Shown here piece after piece: positions 1 through 6,407 of a stretch of 6,696 bases of DNA (positions are counted from its first letter, which is position 1; each line of letters begins with the position of its first letter). Under the pieces are notes generated by a model that did no database searches, was not told the DNA's origin, and saw only the letters and a program-made list of their open reading frames with translations. This DNA comes from Actinomycetes bacterium (GTDB lineage Bacteria; Actinomycetota; Acidimicrobiia; Acidimicrobiales; Palsa-688). The stretch covers positions 1 to 6,696 of the forward strand of contig JAKAXN010000251.1 in the NCBI GenBank assembly GCA_021816565.1, read 5' to 3'. Both the position numbers and the translations under genes were made by a program.

Positions 1-296
1 GCCTCCTTGCGGTCGATGCCGAGGAACATGATGACGAACAGGAACAGGATGACGATGGCGCCGGCGTAGACGATGATCTGCACCGCGGCCAGGAAGTCGG
101 CGCTCTGGTCGATGAACTCCAGGGCGATCCCGACCAGGGTGATCACCAGGTTGAGGGCGCAGTGGACCGGGTTGCGCAGCAGGATGACCCCGAACGCCCC
201 GATCAGGATCAGCGCCGCCCCGACCAGGAACACGGCCCAGTCGGAGGCGTTGCCGAGCGTGGTCCGGTGGGCGGCCATCAGGAGGGTGGCCAGCAT
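1..296 (-). CDS. nuoJ: NADH-quinone oxidoreductase subunit J, N-terminal part (runs off window)
   Basis: This is a membrane subunit of the complex I proton-pumping arm. It sits beside NuoA, NuoK and NuoH and helps couple quinone reduction to proton movement. I translated 98 full codons by hand; the rest lies beyond base 1. The visible part has three hydrophobic stretches (about residues 20-40, 46-62 and 69-93). It carries the family hallmarks RNPVH (41-45), FLAAVQ (68-73) and VYAGA (76-80), followed by a Leu/Phe/Ile-rich helix. The third helix is the one that carries the pi-bulge in known complex I structures. The ATG at 296-294 shares its A with the NuoI stop (TGATG) and has a good ribosome site just upstream, so it is preferred over the internal Met7. 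The Glu common in proteobacterial NuoJ just before IIVYAGA is Gln73 here, and there is an unusual Glu60 in helix 2. Identification is firm; only the C-terminal part is missing. Confidence 0.93.
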   Translation of the reverse strand, partial: MLATLLMAAHRTTLGNASDWAVFLVGAALILIGAFGVILLRNPVHCALNLVITLVGIALEFIDQSADFLAAVQIIVYAGAIVILFLFVIMFLGIDRKE

Positions 297-1009
297 CAGA
301 GCTCACCCCCGCCGCGCACCGGGCGCCGGTCGCTCACGTTGATACCCCGTAGGGCGGGGGAGAGCATCTCGCGCAGCGACAGGTCCGATTCCGCCGGGTA
401 GTCCGCCGAGGCCGGGTCGCTCTGGCCCTTCTGCGGGGGGCGCACGCCGTAGCCGAGCTCAGCCGACCAGAGGGCCTTGCCCTCCATCTCGGCGGCGCCG
501 CCCGGGCTGGTGGCCCGCACCCACGCCGAGGTGTGCCGGTCGTCGCCCGGCTTCCAGTCCTCCCAGGGCAGCTGTCGGGGCCGCCCCTCGTCGTCGACGA
601 GCAGCTCGGCCTTGGTGTAGATGGCGTCGGCCCGGTTGACGAAGGAGAACTCGAAGAGCTTGGACTCGGTGATGGCCTCCGTCGGGCAGGCCTCGACGCA
701 CATGTCGCAGTGGATGCAGCGCAAGAAGTTGATCTCGTAGACGAAGCCGTAGCGCTCGCCGGGCGAGACCGGCGTGTCCGGGGGGTTGTCGGCGCCGCGC
801 ACGTAGATGCAGCGGGCCGGGCACACCCCGGCGCACAACTCGCAGCCGATGCACTTCTCCATGCCGTCCTCGTAGCGGTTGAGGACGTGGCGGCCGTGGA
901 AGCGCTCCGGCTTGGGCCGCTTCTCCTCCGGGTACTGGACTGTGACCTTGGGCTTGAGCGGCAGCTTCCCGGTTACCGCGAAGCCCTTGAAGAAGTCCAG
1001 GAAGCTCAT
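296..1009 (-). CDS. nuoI: NADH-quinone oxidoreductase subunit I (two [4Fe-4S] ferredoxin-type subunit)
   Basis: This 237-residue peripheral-arm subunit carries the two [4Fe-4S] clusters N6a and N6b, which pass electrons from NuoG toward NuoB and the quinone site. Two classic CxxCxxCxxxCP motifs are visible: Cys53, 56, 59, 63 and Cys98, 101, 104, 108. The connecting segment GERYGFVYEINFLRC (84-98) is typical of actinobacterial NuoI. The ATG at 1009-1007 overlaps the NuoH stop by 4 nt (ATGA) and follows a near-perfect ribosome site. The reading frame stays open upstream through nuoH, but that portion is an out-of-frame shadow of the membrane protein. The region after about residue 140 is a hydrophilic, Gly/Pro/Glu-rich extension with no recognised domain. 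It makes the protein longer than minimal NuoI proteins, although actinobacterial forms are often extended. All eight cluster ligands are present and the gene looks intact. Confidence 0.97.
   Translation of the reverse strand: MSFLDFFKGFAVTGKLPLKPKVTVQYPEEKRPKPERFHGRHVLNRYEDGMEKCIGCELCAGVCPARCIYVRGADNPPDTPVSPGERYGFVYEINFLRCIHCDMCVEACPTEAITESKLFEFSFVNRADAIYTKAELLVDDEGRPRQLPWEDWKPGDDRHTSAWVRATSPGGAAEMEGKALWSAELGYGVRPPQKGQSDPASADYPAESDLSLREMLSPALRGINVSDRRPVRGGGEL
303..310 (-). promoter_or_regulatory. Ribosome binding site of nuoJ
   Basis: On the minus strand the bases read GGGGGTGA, a one-mismatch version of the GGAGGTGA consensus, 6 nt before the nuoJ ATG. The site lies within the last codons of nuoI (the Gly-Gly-Glu of its C-terminus). 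Together with the TGATG stop/start overlap, this fits translational coupling of nuoJ to nuoI and supports the start at 296. Confidence 0.75.
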
Positions 1010-2229
1010 GGCGCACCTCCCGAGCCGTTGGCTGCCATGCGGCTGTCCTGGGCCGCTTCCACCTCGGTGGCCTCGCGGCCCACGTCGATGGCCCGCACGA
1101 GCAGAGCGATGAGGATGATGGCCCCGCCGATGGCAGCCAGGCCCCAGACCCGCTGGTCCAGCCAGTGGCCGAAGCCGGTGCCGGTGACGTTGTTGGTGAC
1201 CTGGAAGCCGGCGACGATCATGAGCATGGCCAGGGCGGCGGGGATCATCCGCTTCCATCCCAGGTCCATCAGCTGGTCGTAGCGCAGGCGGGGCAGCGTG
1301 GCCCGGATCCACACGAACACGTAGAGCAGGATCAGCACCTTGAGGGTGAACCAGAACGGGCCGATCGAGTGGCCGGCGATGGAAGGCCCGTCGGGTCCGC
1401 CCAGCCAGAGGGTGGTGATGATGGCCGAGTTGGTCACCAGGGCGGCGTACTCGGCCAGGTAGAACCACGCGAAGTCGATCGAGGAGTACTCGAGGTTGTA
1501 GCCGCCCGACAGCTCCTCCTCGGCCTCCACCAGGTCGAACGGGGCCCGGGTCATCTCGGCGGTGATGGCGATGAAGAAGAGGATGAAAGGTATGACCGCG
1601 GTGTGGATGATGTTCCACCGGTACAGGAACCCGCCGTGCTGGGCGGCCACGATGGCGCTGGTGTGCAGCGAGCCGGTCACCAGAACGACGGTGGCGGTGG
1701 TCAGGCCCAGGACCGCCTCGTAGGAGACCATCTGGGCGCTGGCCCGGACCGACCCGAGCAGCGGGTACTTCGATCCCGACGACCAGCCGGCCAGGATGAC
1801 GCCGTAGACGGCCAGGCCCGACATCATCAGCATGAACAGGATGCCCCAGGGCGGGTCGGCCAGCTGCAGGCGGGTGGTGTAGTGGCCGAAGGAGACGGTC
1901 CCGCCGATGGGCACGATGGCGAAGGTGATCATCACCGGGACGAGCATCAGGTACGGGGCCAGCTTGTACACCAGCTTGTCGGCGGTGCGGGGGGTGAAGG
2001 CCTCCTTGAACAGCAGCTTGGTGCCGTCGGCGAGGGACTGGAGCCACCCGTTGGGGCCGGCCCGGTTCGGCCCGTAGCGCACGCCCAGCCAGGCCACCGC
2101 CTTGCGCTCGTACATGACCATGAACAGCACCGAGAGCAGGACGATCACGAAGGTGATCACGACCTTGACCAGCAGGATCACCCATACCTGCCAGTGGTCG
2201 AGCCCGTGGATGTACAGCGGATCGCCCAT
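1006..2229 (-). CDS. nuoH: NADH-quinone oxidoreductase subunit H (quinone-site membrane subunit)
   Basis: This 407-residue integral membrane subunit forms the foot of the quinone chamber and joins the peripheral arm to the proton-pumping arm (ND1 family). Family motifs in order are ERK (41-43), RYGPNRAGPNG (51-61), SAQMVSYE (164-171), TRAPFDL (227-233), the acidic loop EAEEEL (235-240) with GGYNLEYSS (242-250), and the C-terminal RATLPRLRYDQLMDLGWK (309-326). About eight hydrophobic helices can be seen, near 14-38, 89-110, 128-149, 172-187, 209-223, 253-275, 292-309 and 360-380, plus a weaker one near 329-343. The charged loop residues that line the quinone cavity in known structures are kept. 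The ATG start overlaps the NuoG stop by one base (TGATG) and has a consensus ribosome site. The last 25 residues are a polar tail. In the usual AETNR motif this protein reads AEMTR (224-228). Confidence 0.98.
   Translation of the reverse strand: MGDPLYIHGLDHWQVWVILLVKVVITFVIVLLSVLFMVMYERKAVAWLGVRYGPNRAGPNGWLQSLADGTKLLFKEAFTPRTADKLVYKLAPYLMLVPVMITFAIVPIGGTVSFGHYTTRLQLADPPWGILFMLMMSGLAVYGVILAGWSSGSKYPLLGSVRASAQMVSYEAVLGLTTATVVLVTGSLHTSAIVAAQHGGFLYRWNIIHTAVIPFILFFIAITAEMTRAPFDLVEAEEELSGGYNLEYSSIDFAWFYLAEYAALVTNSAIITTLWLGGPDGPSIAGHSIGPFWFTLKVLILLYVFVWIRATLPRLRYDQLMDLGWKRMIPAALAMLMIVAGFQVTNNVTGTGFGHWLDQRVWGLAAIGGAIILIALLVRAIDVGREATEVEAAQDSRMAANGSGGAP
1014..1020 (-). promoter_or_regulatory. Ribosome binding site of nuoI
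   Basis: On the minus strand the bases read GGAGGTG, 4 nt before the nuoI ATG (5 nt if only GGAGGT is counted). It is embedded in the final Gly-Gly-Ala codons of nuoH. It decides the nuoI start within a reading frame that is otherwise open far upstream. Confidence 0.85.
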
Positions 2230-5075
2230 CAGGCGTCACCTCCAGACAGATCCGTGACGGTCACTTCGGTGACCCGGCTGGTCCCGTCGATGAGGTCACC
2301 GGCCCGCCCGCCGGGCAGGTTCCATGCGATCACCGCGGTGCCGGCCGGGACGGCCGGGTCGGCGGAGGCCGCCACCGTCAGCGTGCCCCTGGCCGAGCGG
2401 ACCGTCACCTTCTCGCCGTGGGCCGCGCCCATCTCGGCCAGGACCGCCGGGTTGAGACGGACGGTGGCCTCGGGGGCCAGGCCGGAAAGGAAGTTCGATG
2501 ACTGCACCTCGGTGCCGCCGTCCCACATGGTGCGGCGGGTGACGAGCCGCAGCCCGTCGCCGGCCGGGCTCTCGCCGTTGGGCGCGGGCACCGCCGGCAG
2601 CCCCAGGAAGGCGGGCACGTCCGGCACCTCCTCGCCGGTGGCGCCGGACTGGGGCGGGGCCGGATAGGAGACCTTCTCGGAGCGGTCCTCGCTGCCCGGC
2701 TCGGGCTGCATCTCGACCGTGGTCATCAGCAGGGCGCTGGGAGCGACCTTGTGCAGTTCGGCGGAGGAGATGCCCGGGTCGGCCATGGGGTCGAGGGCCC
2801 GGGGCGCCGACGGCGCGGTGGTCTCGGGGCCGGCCGGCACGACGATGCCGTCCCGGGCCCGCAGCCCGTTGAAGATCTCGTAGGAGATCCCGTGGTGCAG
2901 GGGGGAGACCCTCTCGATCTCGGCCCAGATGTCCTCGAGCCGGGTGAAGGCCAGGTTGACCCCCAACCGGGCGGACAGCTCGCTGGCGATCACCCAGTCC
3001 GGCCAGGCCACTCCCCGGGCGGTGACCAGCTGGCTGAGCCAGGTGATGCGACCCTCGATGTTGGTGAAGGTGCCCCGCCGCTCGGACCAGGCGGCCGCCG
3101 GCAGGACCACGTCGGCCTTGCGGACCGACTCGGTCAGGTGGGTGTCCACGGCCAGCACGAAGCCGGCTCCGAGCAGGCCCCGTAGCGCCGCTCCGGTGTC
3201 GGGGAAGTCGGCGATGGGGTCGGCGCCCACCAGGATCAGGGCACCGAAGTGGCCCCGGGCCGCGCCGGCCAGCATGCCGGCGGTGTCGGTACCGCGGGCG
3301 GCCGGCAGCTCGGCGCCCCAGTGGTAGCCGTACCAGTCCCGGCCCTCGTCCAGTCCGACCCGGCCGGGAAGGACACCGGGAGCCAGGCCGAAGTCCAGGG
3401 CCCCGTGCACGTTGCCCCGCCGGAGGGCCGACAGGAACGCCACCCCGGGGATGGAGGCCAGTATCCGGGCCGCCGCCGCCACCTGGTCCTCGGACTCGGC
3501 CAGCGAGGGGCGGCCCAGGACCACGACCACCGAGGGGGAGCCCGGGGTGGCCACCTGCCCGGCCCGTTCGATGTGGGCCCGCACCGTCTGCAGGGTCTCA
3601 CGGGCCACGCCCGCCACGTCACCGGTCAGCGGGCCGGCGGAGGTGATGGCCGCGGCTGCTGCGGCCACCTCACCGGGCCGGTACAGCGCGGTCTCGGCCG
3701 CGTAGGGGGTGAGGCCGGTCGGGGCCGGGGTCAGCTCGATGAGCTGCGTCCCGTTCTCGCGCACCGCGTGGCGCAGCCGCAGGTACAAGACCGGTAGCTC
3801 GTCCTTGATGTCGGGGCCGAGGGTGATCACGACCGGGGCGGCGGCCGCCTGGTCGATGGTGGCCCGGGGCAGACCCAGGATGGTCTCGGCCGGCAGGCCG
3901 TCACCCACCTGGGCGTCGACGTTGTCGGTGCCGAGGACCATGCGGGCCACCTTGGACCACACGTAGGCGTCCTCGTTGGGCAGGCGGGCTCCGCCGATCA
4001 CGCCGACCGACGACCCGCCGCCGGCCCTCTTGGCCCCGGCCAGGGCCTGGGCCGCGACCGACAGGGCCTCTCCCCAGCTGGTCTCGACCAGCTCGTCGCC
4101 CCGGCGGACCATGGGCACGGTGAGGCGGTTGCTGTCGTTGGACGTGGGGTAGTTGAACCGGCCCTTGTCGCACAGCCAGCCCCAGTTGACCGGGTCGGAG
4201 TCCACGCCGATGAGGCGGCTCACCTGGTCGGAGCTCGACTGGAGGGCGGTCCGGCACCCCACCGAGCAGGTGGTGCACGTGCTCTCGACCTGCTGGAGAT
4301 CCCAGGGCCGGGACTTGAAGCGGTACGGCTTCGACGTCAGCGCGCCCACCGGGCAGATCTGCACGACGTTGCCGCTGAAGTACGACGAGTACGGCTGCCC
4401 CGGGAAGGTCGCCACCTCGGTCTGGTCACCGCGCTCGGCGAAATCGATGAGAGGGTCGCCGGCCACCTCGTCGGCGAAGCGGACGCAGCGGCCGCACTGG
4501 ATGCAGCGCTCGCGGTCCAGGAACACCAGATCGGAGATGGGGATGGGCTTCTCCCAGTGGCGCTTCTCCTCGACGAAGCGGGTCTCACCCGGACCGTAGG
4601 CCAGGGTCTGGTCCTGCAGCGGGCACTCGCCACCCTTGTCGCACACCGGGCAGTCGAGCGGGTGGTTGACCAGCAGGAACTCCAGCACGCCTTCCTGGGC
4701 CTTGACGGCCTTCTGGCTCTTGGTCCGGATCTCCATCCCGTCGCTCACGGGGTTGTAGCAGGCCGGCATCAGGGTGGCGCCCCGGGGGCCCTCCACCTCG
4801 ACCAGGCACATCCGGCACATGCCCACCGGCTTCATCCGCGGGTGGTAGCAGAAGCGGGGGATGTAGACGCCGGCCTCGTCGGCGGCGTCGATGATCCAAG
4901 ACCCGGCCCGGGCCTGCACCTGGCGGCCGTCGATGGTGATGGTGACGGTGCCCTCGGCATTCGAGGGGGGCGGCGAGGTCCCCACCGCGCTCTCGGTGAC
5001 CAGCGGTCGCTTGGTCAGGCGGACCGGCACCTCGGTCGCCGGCGGCGGCCCCGAGGCGGAGTTGGCATCAGACAC
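2229..5075 (-). CDS. nuoG: NADH-quinone oxidoreductase subunit G (iron-sulfur / molybdopterin-oxidoreductase-like subunit)
   Basis: This 948-residue subunit is the largest of the peripheral arm and relays electrons from NuoF to NuoI. A ferredoxin-like domain (about 44-120) has the N1b [2Fe-2S] ligands Cys76, 87, 90, 106. Next come the His-ligated N5 site (His138, Cys142, 145, 151) and a [4Fe-4S] site at Cys191, 194, 197 with Cys241 (N4). A fourth set, CTTCSVGC with Cys267, 270, 274 and Cys302, matches the off-pathway N7 cluster. Residues from about 265 to 735 form the vestigial molybdopterin-oxidoreductase fold. Residues 745-840 are a Pro/Glu/Ser-rich linker. Residues 842-940 resemble the molybdopterin-dinucleotide-binding barrel. 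The start is GTG at 5075-5073, overlapping nuoF by 8 nt with a GGAG ribosome site. A nearby ATG at 5068-5066 is in another frame. The first 43 residues are a Pro/Ser/Thr-rich extension before the conserved domain, so a slightly later start cannot be excluded. The protein is longer than I recall for mycobacterial NuoG, mainly from this extension and the linker. Confidence 0.97.
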   Translation of the reverse strand: MSDANSASGPPPATEVPVRLTKRPLVTESAVGTSPPPSNAEGTVTITIDGRQVQARAGSWIIDAADEAGVYIPRFCYHPRMKPVGMCRMCLVEVEGPRGATLMPACYNPVSDGMEIRTKSQKAVKAQEGVLEFLLVNHPLDCPVCDKGGECPLQDQTLAYGPGETRFVEEKRHWEKPIPISDLVFLDRERCIQCGRCVRFADEVAGDPLIDFAERGDQTEVATFPGQPYSSYFSGNVVQICPVGALTSKPYRFKSRPWDLQQVESTCTTCSVGCRTALQSSSDQVSRLIGVDSDPVNWGWLCDKGRFNYPTSNDSNRLTVPMVRRGDELVETSWGEALSVAAQALAGAKRAGGGSSVGVIGGARLPNEDAYVWSKVARMVLGTDNVDAQVGDGLPAETILGLPRATIDQAAAAPVVITLGPDIKDELPVLYLRLRHAVRENGTQLIELTPAPTGLTPYAAETALYRPGEVAAAAAAITSAGPLTGDVAGVARETLQTVRAHIERAGQVATPGSPSVVVVLGRPSLAESEDQVAAAARILASIPGVAFLSALRRGNVHGALDFGLAPGVLPGRVGLDEGRDWYGYHWGAELPAARGTDTAGMLAGAARGHFGALILVGADPIADFPDTGAALRGLLGAGFVLAVDTHLTESVRKADVVLPAAAWSERRGTFTNIEGRITWLSQLVTARGVAWPDWVIASELSARLGVNLAFTRLEDIWAEIERVSPLHHGISYEIFNGLRARDGIVVPAGPETTAPSAPRALDPMADPGISSAELHKVAPSALLMTTVEMQPEPGSEDRSEKVSYPAPPQSGATGEEVPDVPAFLGLPAVPAPNGESPAGDGLRLVTRRTMWDGGTEVQSSNFLSGLAPEATVRLNPAVLAEMGAAHGEKVTVRSARGTLTVAASADPAVPAGTAVIAWNLPGGRAGDLIDGTSRVTEVTVTDLSGGDA
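2236..2243 (-). promoter_or_regulatory. Ribosome binding site of nuoH
   Basis: On the minus strand the bases read GGAGGTGA, 6 nt before the nuoH ATG and within the last codons of nuoG. It is a perfect match to the anti-Shine-Dalgarno core and the strongest site in the window. It supports the ATG at 2229-2227 as the true start. Confidence 0.87.
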
Positions 5076-6405
5076 GGGTCAGTCTCCGGGGCAGGCGGTC
5101 AGGGGGGAACGGGCAGCGGCCGTCGCGGATGTGGGCGAGGTACTCGTCTTTGAACATGCGCAGGCCGGCGGCCACGGACGGGGGCATCGACGGTCCCAGC
5201 ACGCAGATGGTGGTCTGGGCCGGGGGCCACGACACCCCGGGGGAGATGTTGTCGCAGATGTCCATGAGCAGGTCCAGGTCGGCCTCGCGGCCCTGACCGG
5301 ACTCGATGCGCTCGAGGACCTTCTCCAGCCATCCGCCGCCCTCCCGGCACGGGGTGCACTGGCCGCAGGACTCCCGGTGGAAGAACCGCACGATCCGCCA
5401 GGCGGCGCGCACCATGCACGTCGTGTGGTCCATCGGGATGACCGACCCGGAACCGGCCATGGAGCCGATGCCGGCGATGGCCTCGTTGGAGAGGGACACG
5501 TCGAGGTGCTCGGGTCCGATCCACGGCGAGGAGACCCCGCCCGGGATGATGGCCTTCAGATCGTTGTCATCACGGATGCCGCCACCGAGGCGGGGATCGA
5601 AGATGAGGTCCCGGAAGGTGACCTTGGCCCACTCCAGCTCGTAGTTGCCGGGGCGCTTGACGTGGCCGGCCAGGGCCAGCAGCTTGGTCCCCTTCGAGCG
5701 GCCCTCGCCGAGAGCGGCGAAGTCCTCACCGCCGTTGAGGATGACCCACGGCAGGTTCGAGACCGTCTCCACGTTGTTGACGATGGTCGGGGCGCCGTAG
5801 AGGCCCATGACCGCCGGGAAGAACGGCGGCTTGATGCGGGGGTAGCCCCGCTTGCCCTCCAGGCTCTCCAGCAGGGCGGTCTCCTCGCCGCAGATGTAGG
5901 CGCCGGCACCGGGGTGCACGACCACGTCCACGGAGAAGCTGCTGCCGAAGATGCGCTCCCCGACCGCCCCGTAGGAGTAGGCCTCGTTGAGTGCCGACTG
6001 GAGCCGCTCGATGGCCAGGGGGAACTCCCCCCGGACGTAGAGGAACACCTGTGATGCGCCGATCACGTAGGCGCAGATGACCGCGCCCTCGATCAGCTGG
6101 TGGGGATCACCCTCGATTAGGGCGTGGTCCTTGAAGGTGGCCGGCTCGCTCTCGTCACCGTTGATGGTCAGGTAGACCGGCGAGGCCTTGCGGAGCATGC
6201 CCCACTTGCGGCCGGCCTCGAAGCCGGCCCCGCCCCGGCCCAGGATGTTGGCCGTGTTGACGGAGTCGTGGATCTCCTGCGGGGTCATGGTGAGGGCCTT
6301 GCGCAGGCCCTGGTAGCCGCCGTCGGCCAGATAGGACTCCATCGTCCAGGAGCGGGGCTGGTGCAGGCGGCGGGTGACGATCTTGGGGGCGTCGGTCAGG
6401 GGCAC
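5068..6405 (-). CDS. nuoF: NADH-quinone oxidoreductase subunit F (NADH- and FMN-binding, N3 cluster)
   Basis: This 445-residue subunit at the tip of the peripheral arm binds NADH and FMN and starts electron transfer to the [4Fe-4S] cluster N3. Visible motifs are GRGGAGF (56-62) followed by AGRKW, the FMN-contacting NGDESEPATFKD (82-93), and GAGAYICGEETALLESLEGK (166-185). The N3 ligands are in ESCGQCTPCREG (Cys347, 350, 353) with the fourth at Cys401. The middle region around 240-330 corresponds to the SLBB/ubiquitin-like domain. The start is GTG at 6405-6403, 2 nt after the nuoE stop, with a GGAGGG ribosome site. An internal ATG at Met22 would remove N-terminal residues and lacks the junction fit. 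The end overlaps nuoG by 8 nt. Compared with E. coli NuoF as I remember it, there are about seven extra residues (around VSWPPAQ, 391-397) just before Cys401. All catalytic and cluster residues are present, so the gene appears functional. Confidence 0.98.
   Translation of the reverse strand: MPLTDAPKIVTRRLHQPRSWTMESYLADGGYQGLRKALTMTPQEIHDSVNTANILGRGGAGFEAGRKWGMLRKASPVYLTINGDESEPATFKDHALIEGDPHQLIEGAVICAYVIGASQVFLYVRGEFPLAIERLQSALNEAYSYGAVGERIFGSSFSVDVVVHPGAGAYICGEETALLESLEGKRGYPRIKPPFFPAVMGLYGAPTIVNNVETVSNLPWVILNGGEDFAALGEGRSKGTKLLALAGHVKRPGNYELEWAKVTFRDLIFDPRLGGGIRDDNDLKAIIPGGVSSPWIGPEHLDVSLSNEAIAGIGSMAGSGSVIPMDHTTCMVRAAWRIVRFFHRESCGQCTPCREGGGWLEKVLERIESGQGREADLDLLMDICDNISPGVSWPPAQTTICVLGPSMPPSVAAGLRMFKDEYLAHIRDGRCPFPPDRLPRRLTRV
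5084..5087 (-). promoter_or_regulatory. Ribosome binding site of nuoG (weak)
   Basis: On the minus strand the bases read GGAG, 8 nt before the GTG start of nuoG and within the codons for the last residues of NuoF. It is shorter than the nuoH and nuoI sites. It favours the GTG at 5075 over the out-of-frame ATG at 5068, which opens a reading frame of only 17 codons. Confidence 0.55.
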
Positions 6406-6407
6406 TT

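Noticed and set aside
533..1282. A 249-codon plus-strand open frame opposite nuoI and the end of nuoH.
   Set aside because: No family features, Val/Ala/Asp/Leu-rich shadow composition, and fully covered by firmly identified genes on the minus strand.
1010..2239. The nuoI reading frame stays open upstream through all of nuoH, suggesting a large fusion protein.
   Set aside because: The upstream part is Arg/His/Gly/Pro-rich nonsense out of frame with the clear NuoH protein. The nuoI ATG has its own strong ribosome site and an ATGA overlap with nuoH.
1165..2667. A 500-codon open frame on the plus strand opposite nuoH and the end of nuoG.
   Set aside because: Its translation is Gly/Asp/Gln/His/Val-rich and low complexity, with no recognisable domain. 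It mirrors the codon bias of the minus-strand genes, the usual antisense shadow in very GC-rich DNA.
2229..5075. Possibility that this is a formate dehydrogenase or other molybdenum enzyme rather than NuoG.
   Set aside because: The N-terminal N1b, His-ligated N5 and N4 arrangement plus the nuoF and nuoH neighbours identify NuoG. I see no Cys or Sec positioned as a molybdenum ligand as in formate dehydrogenases.
4891..6054. A 387-codon plus-strand open frame opposite nuoF and the start of nuoG.
   Set aside because: Same antisense-shadow composition. It crosses the nuoF/nuoG junction, both of which are firmly identified on the other strand.
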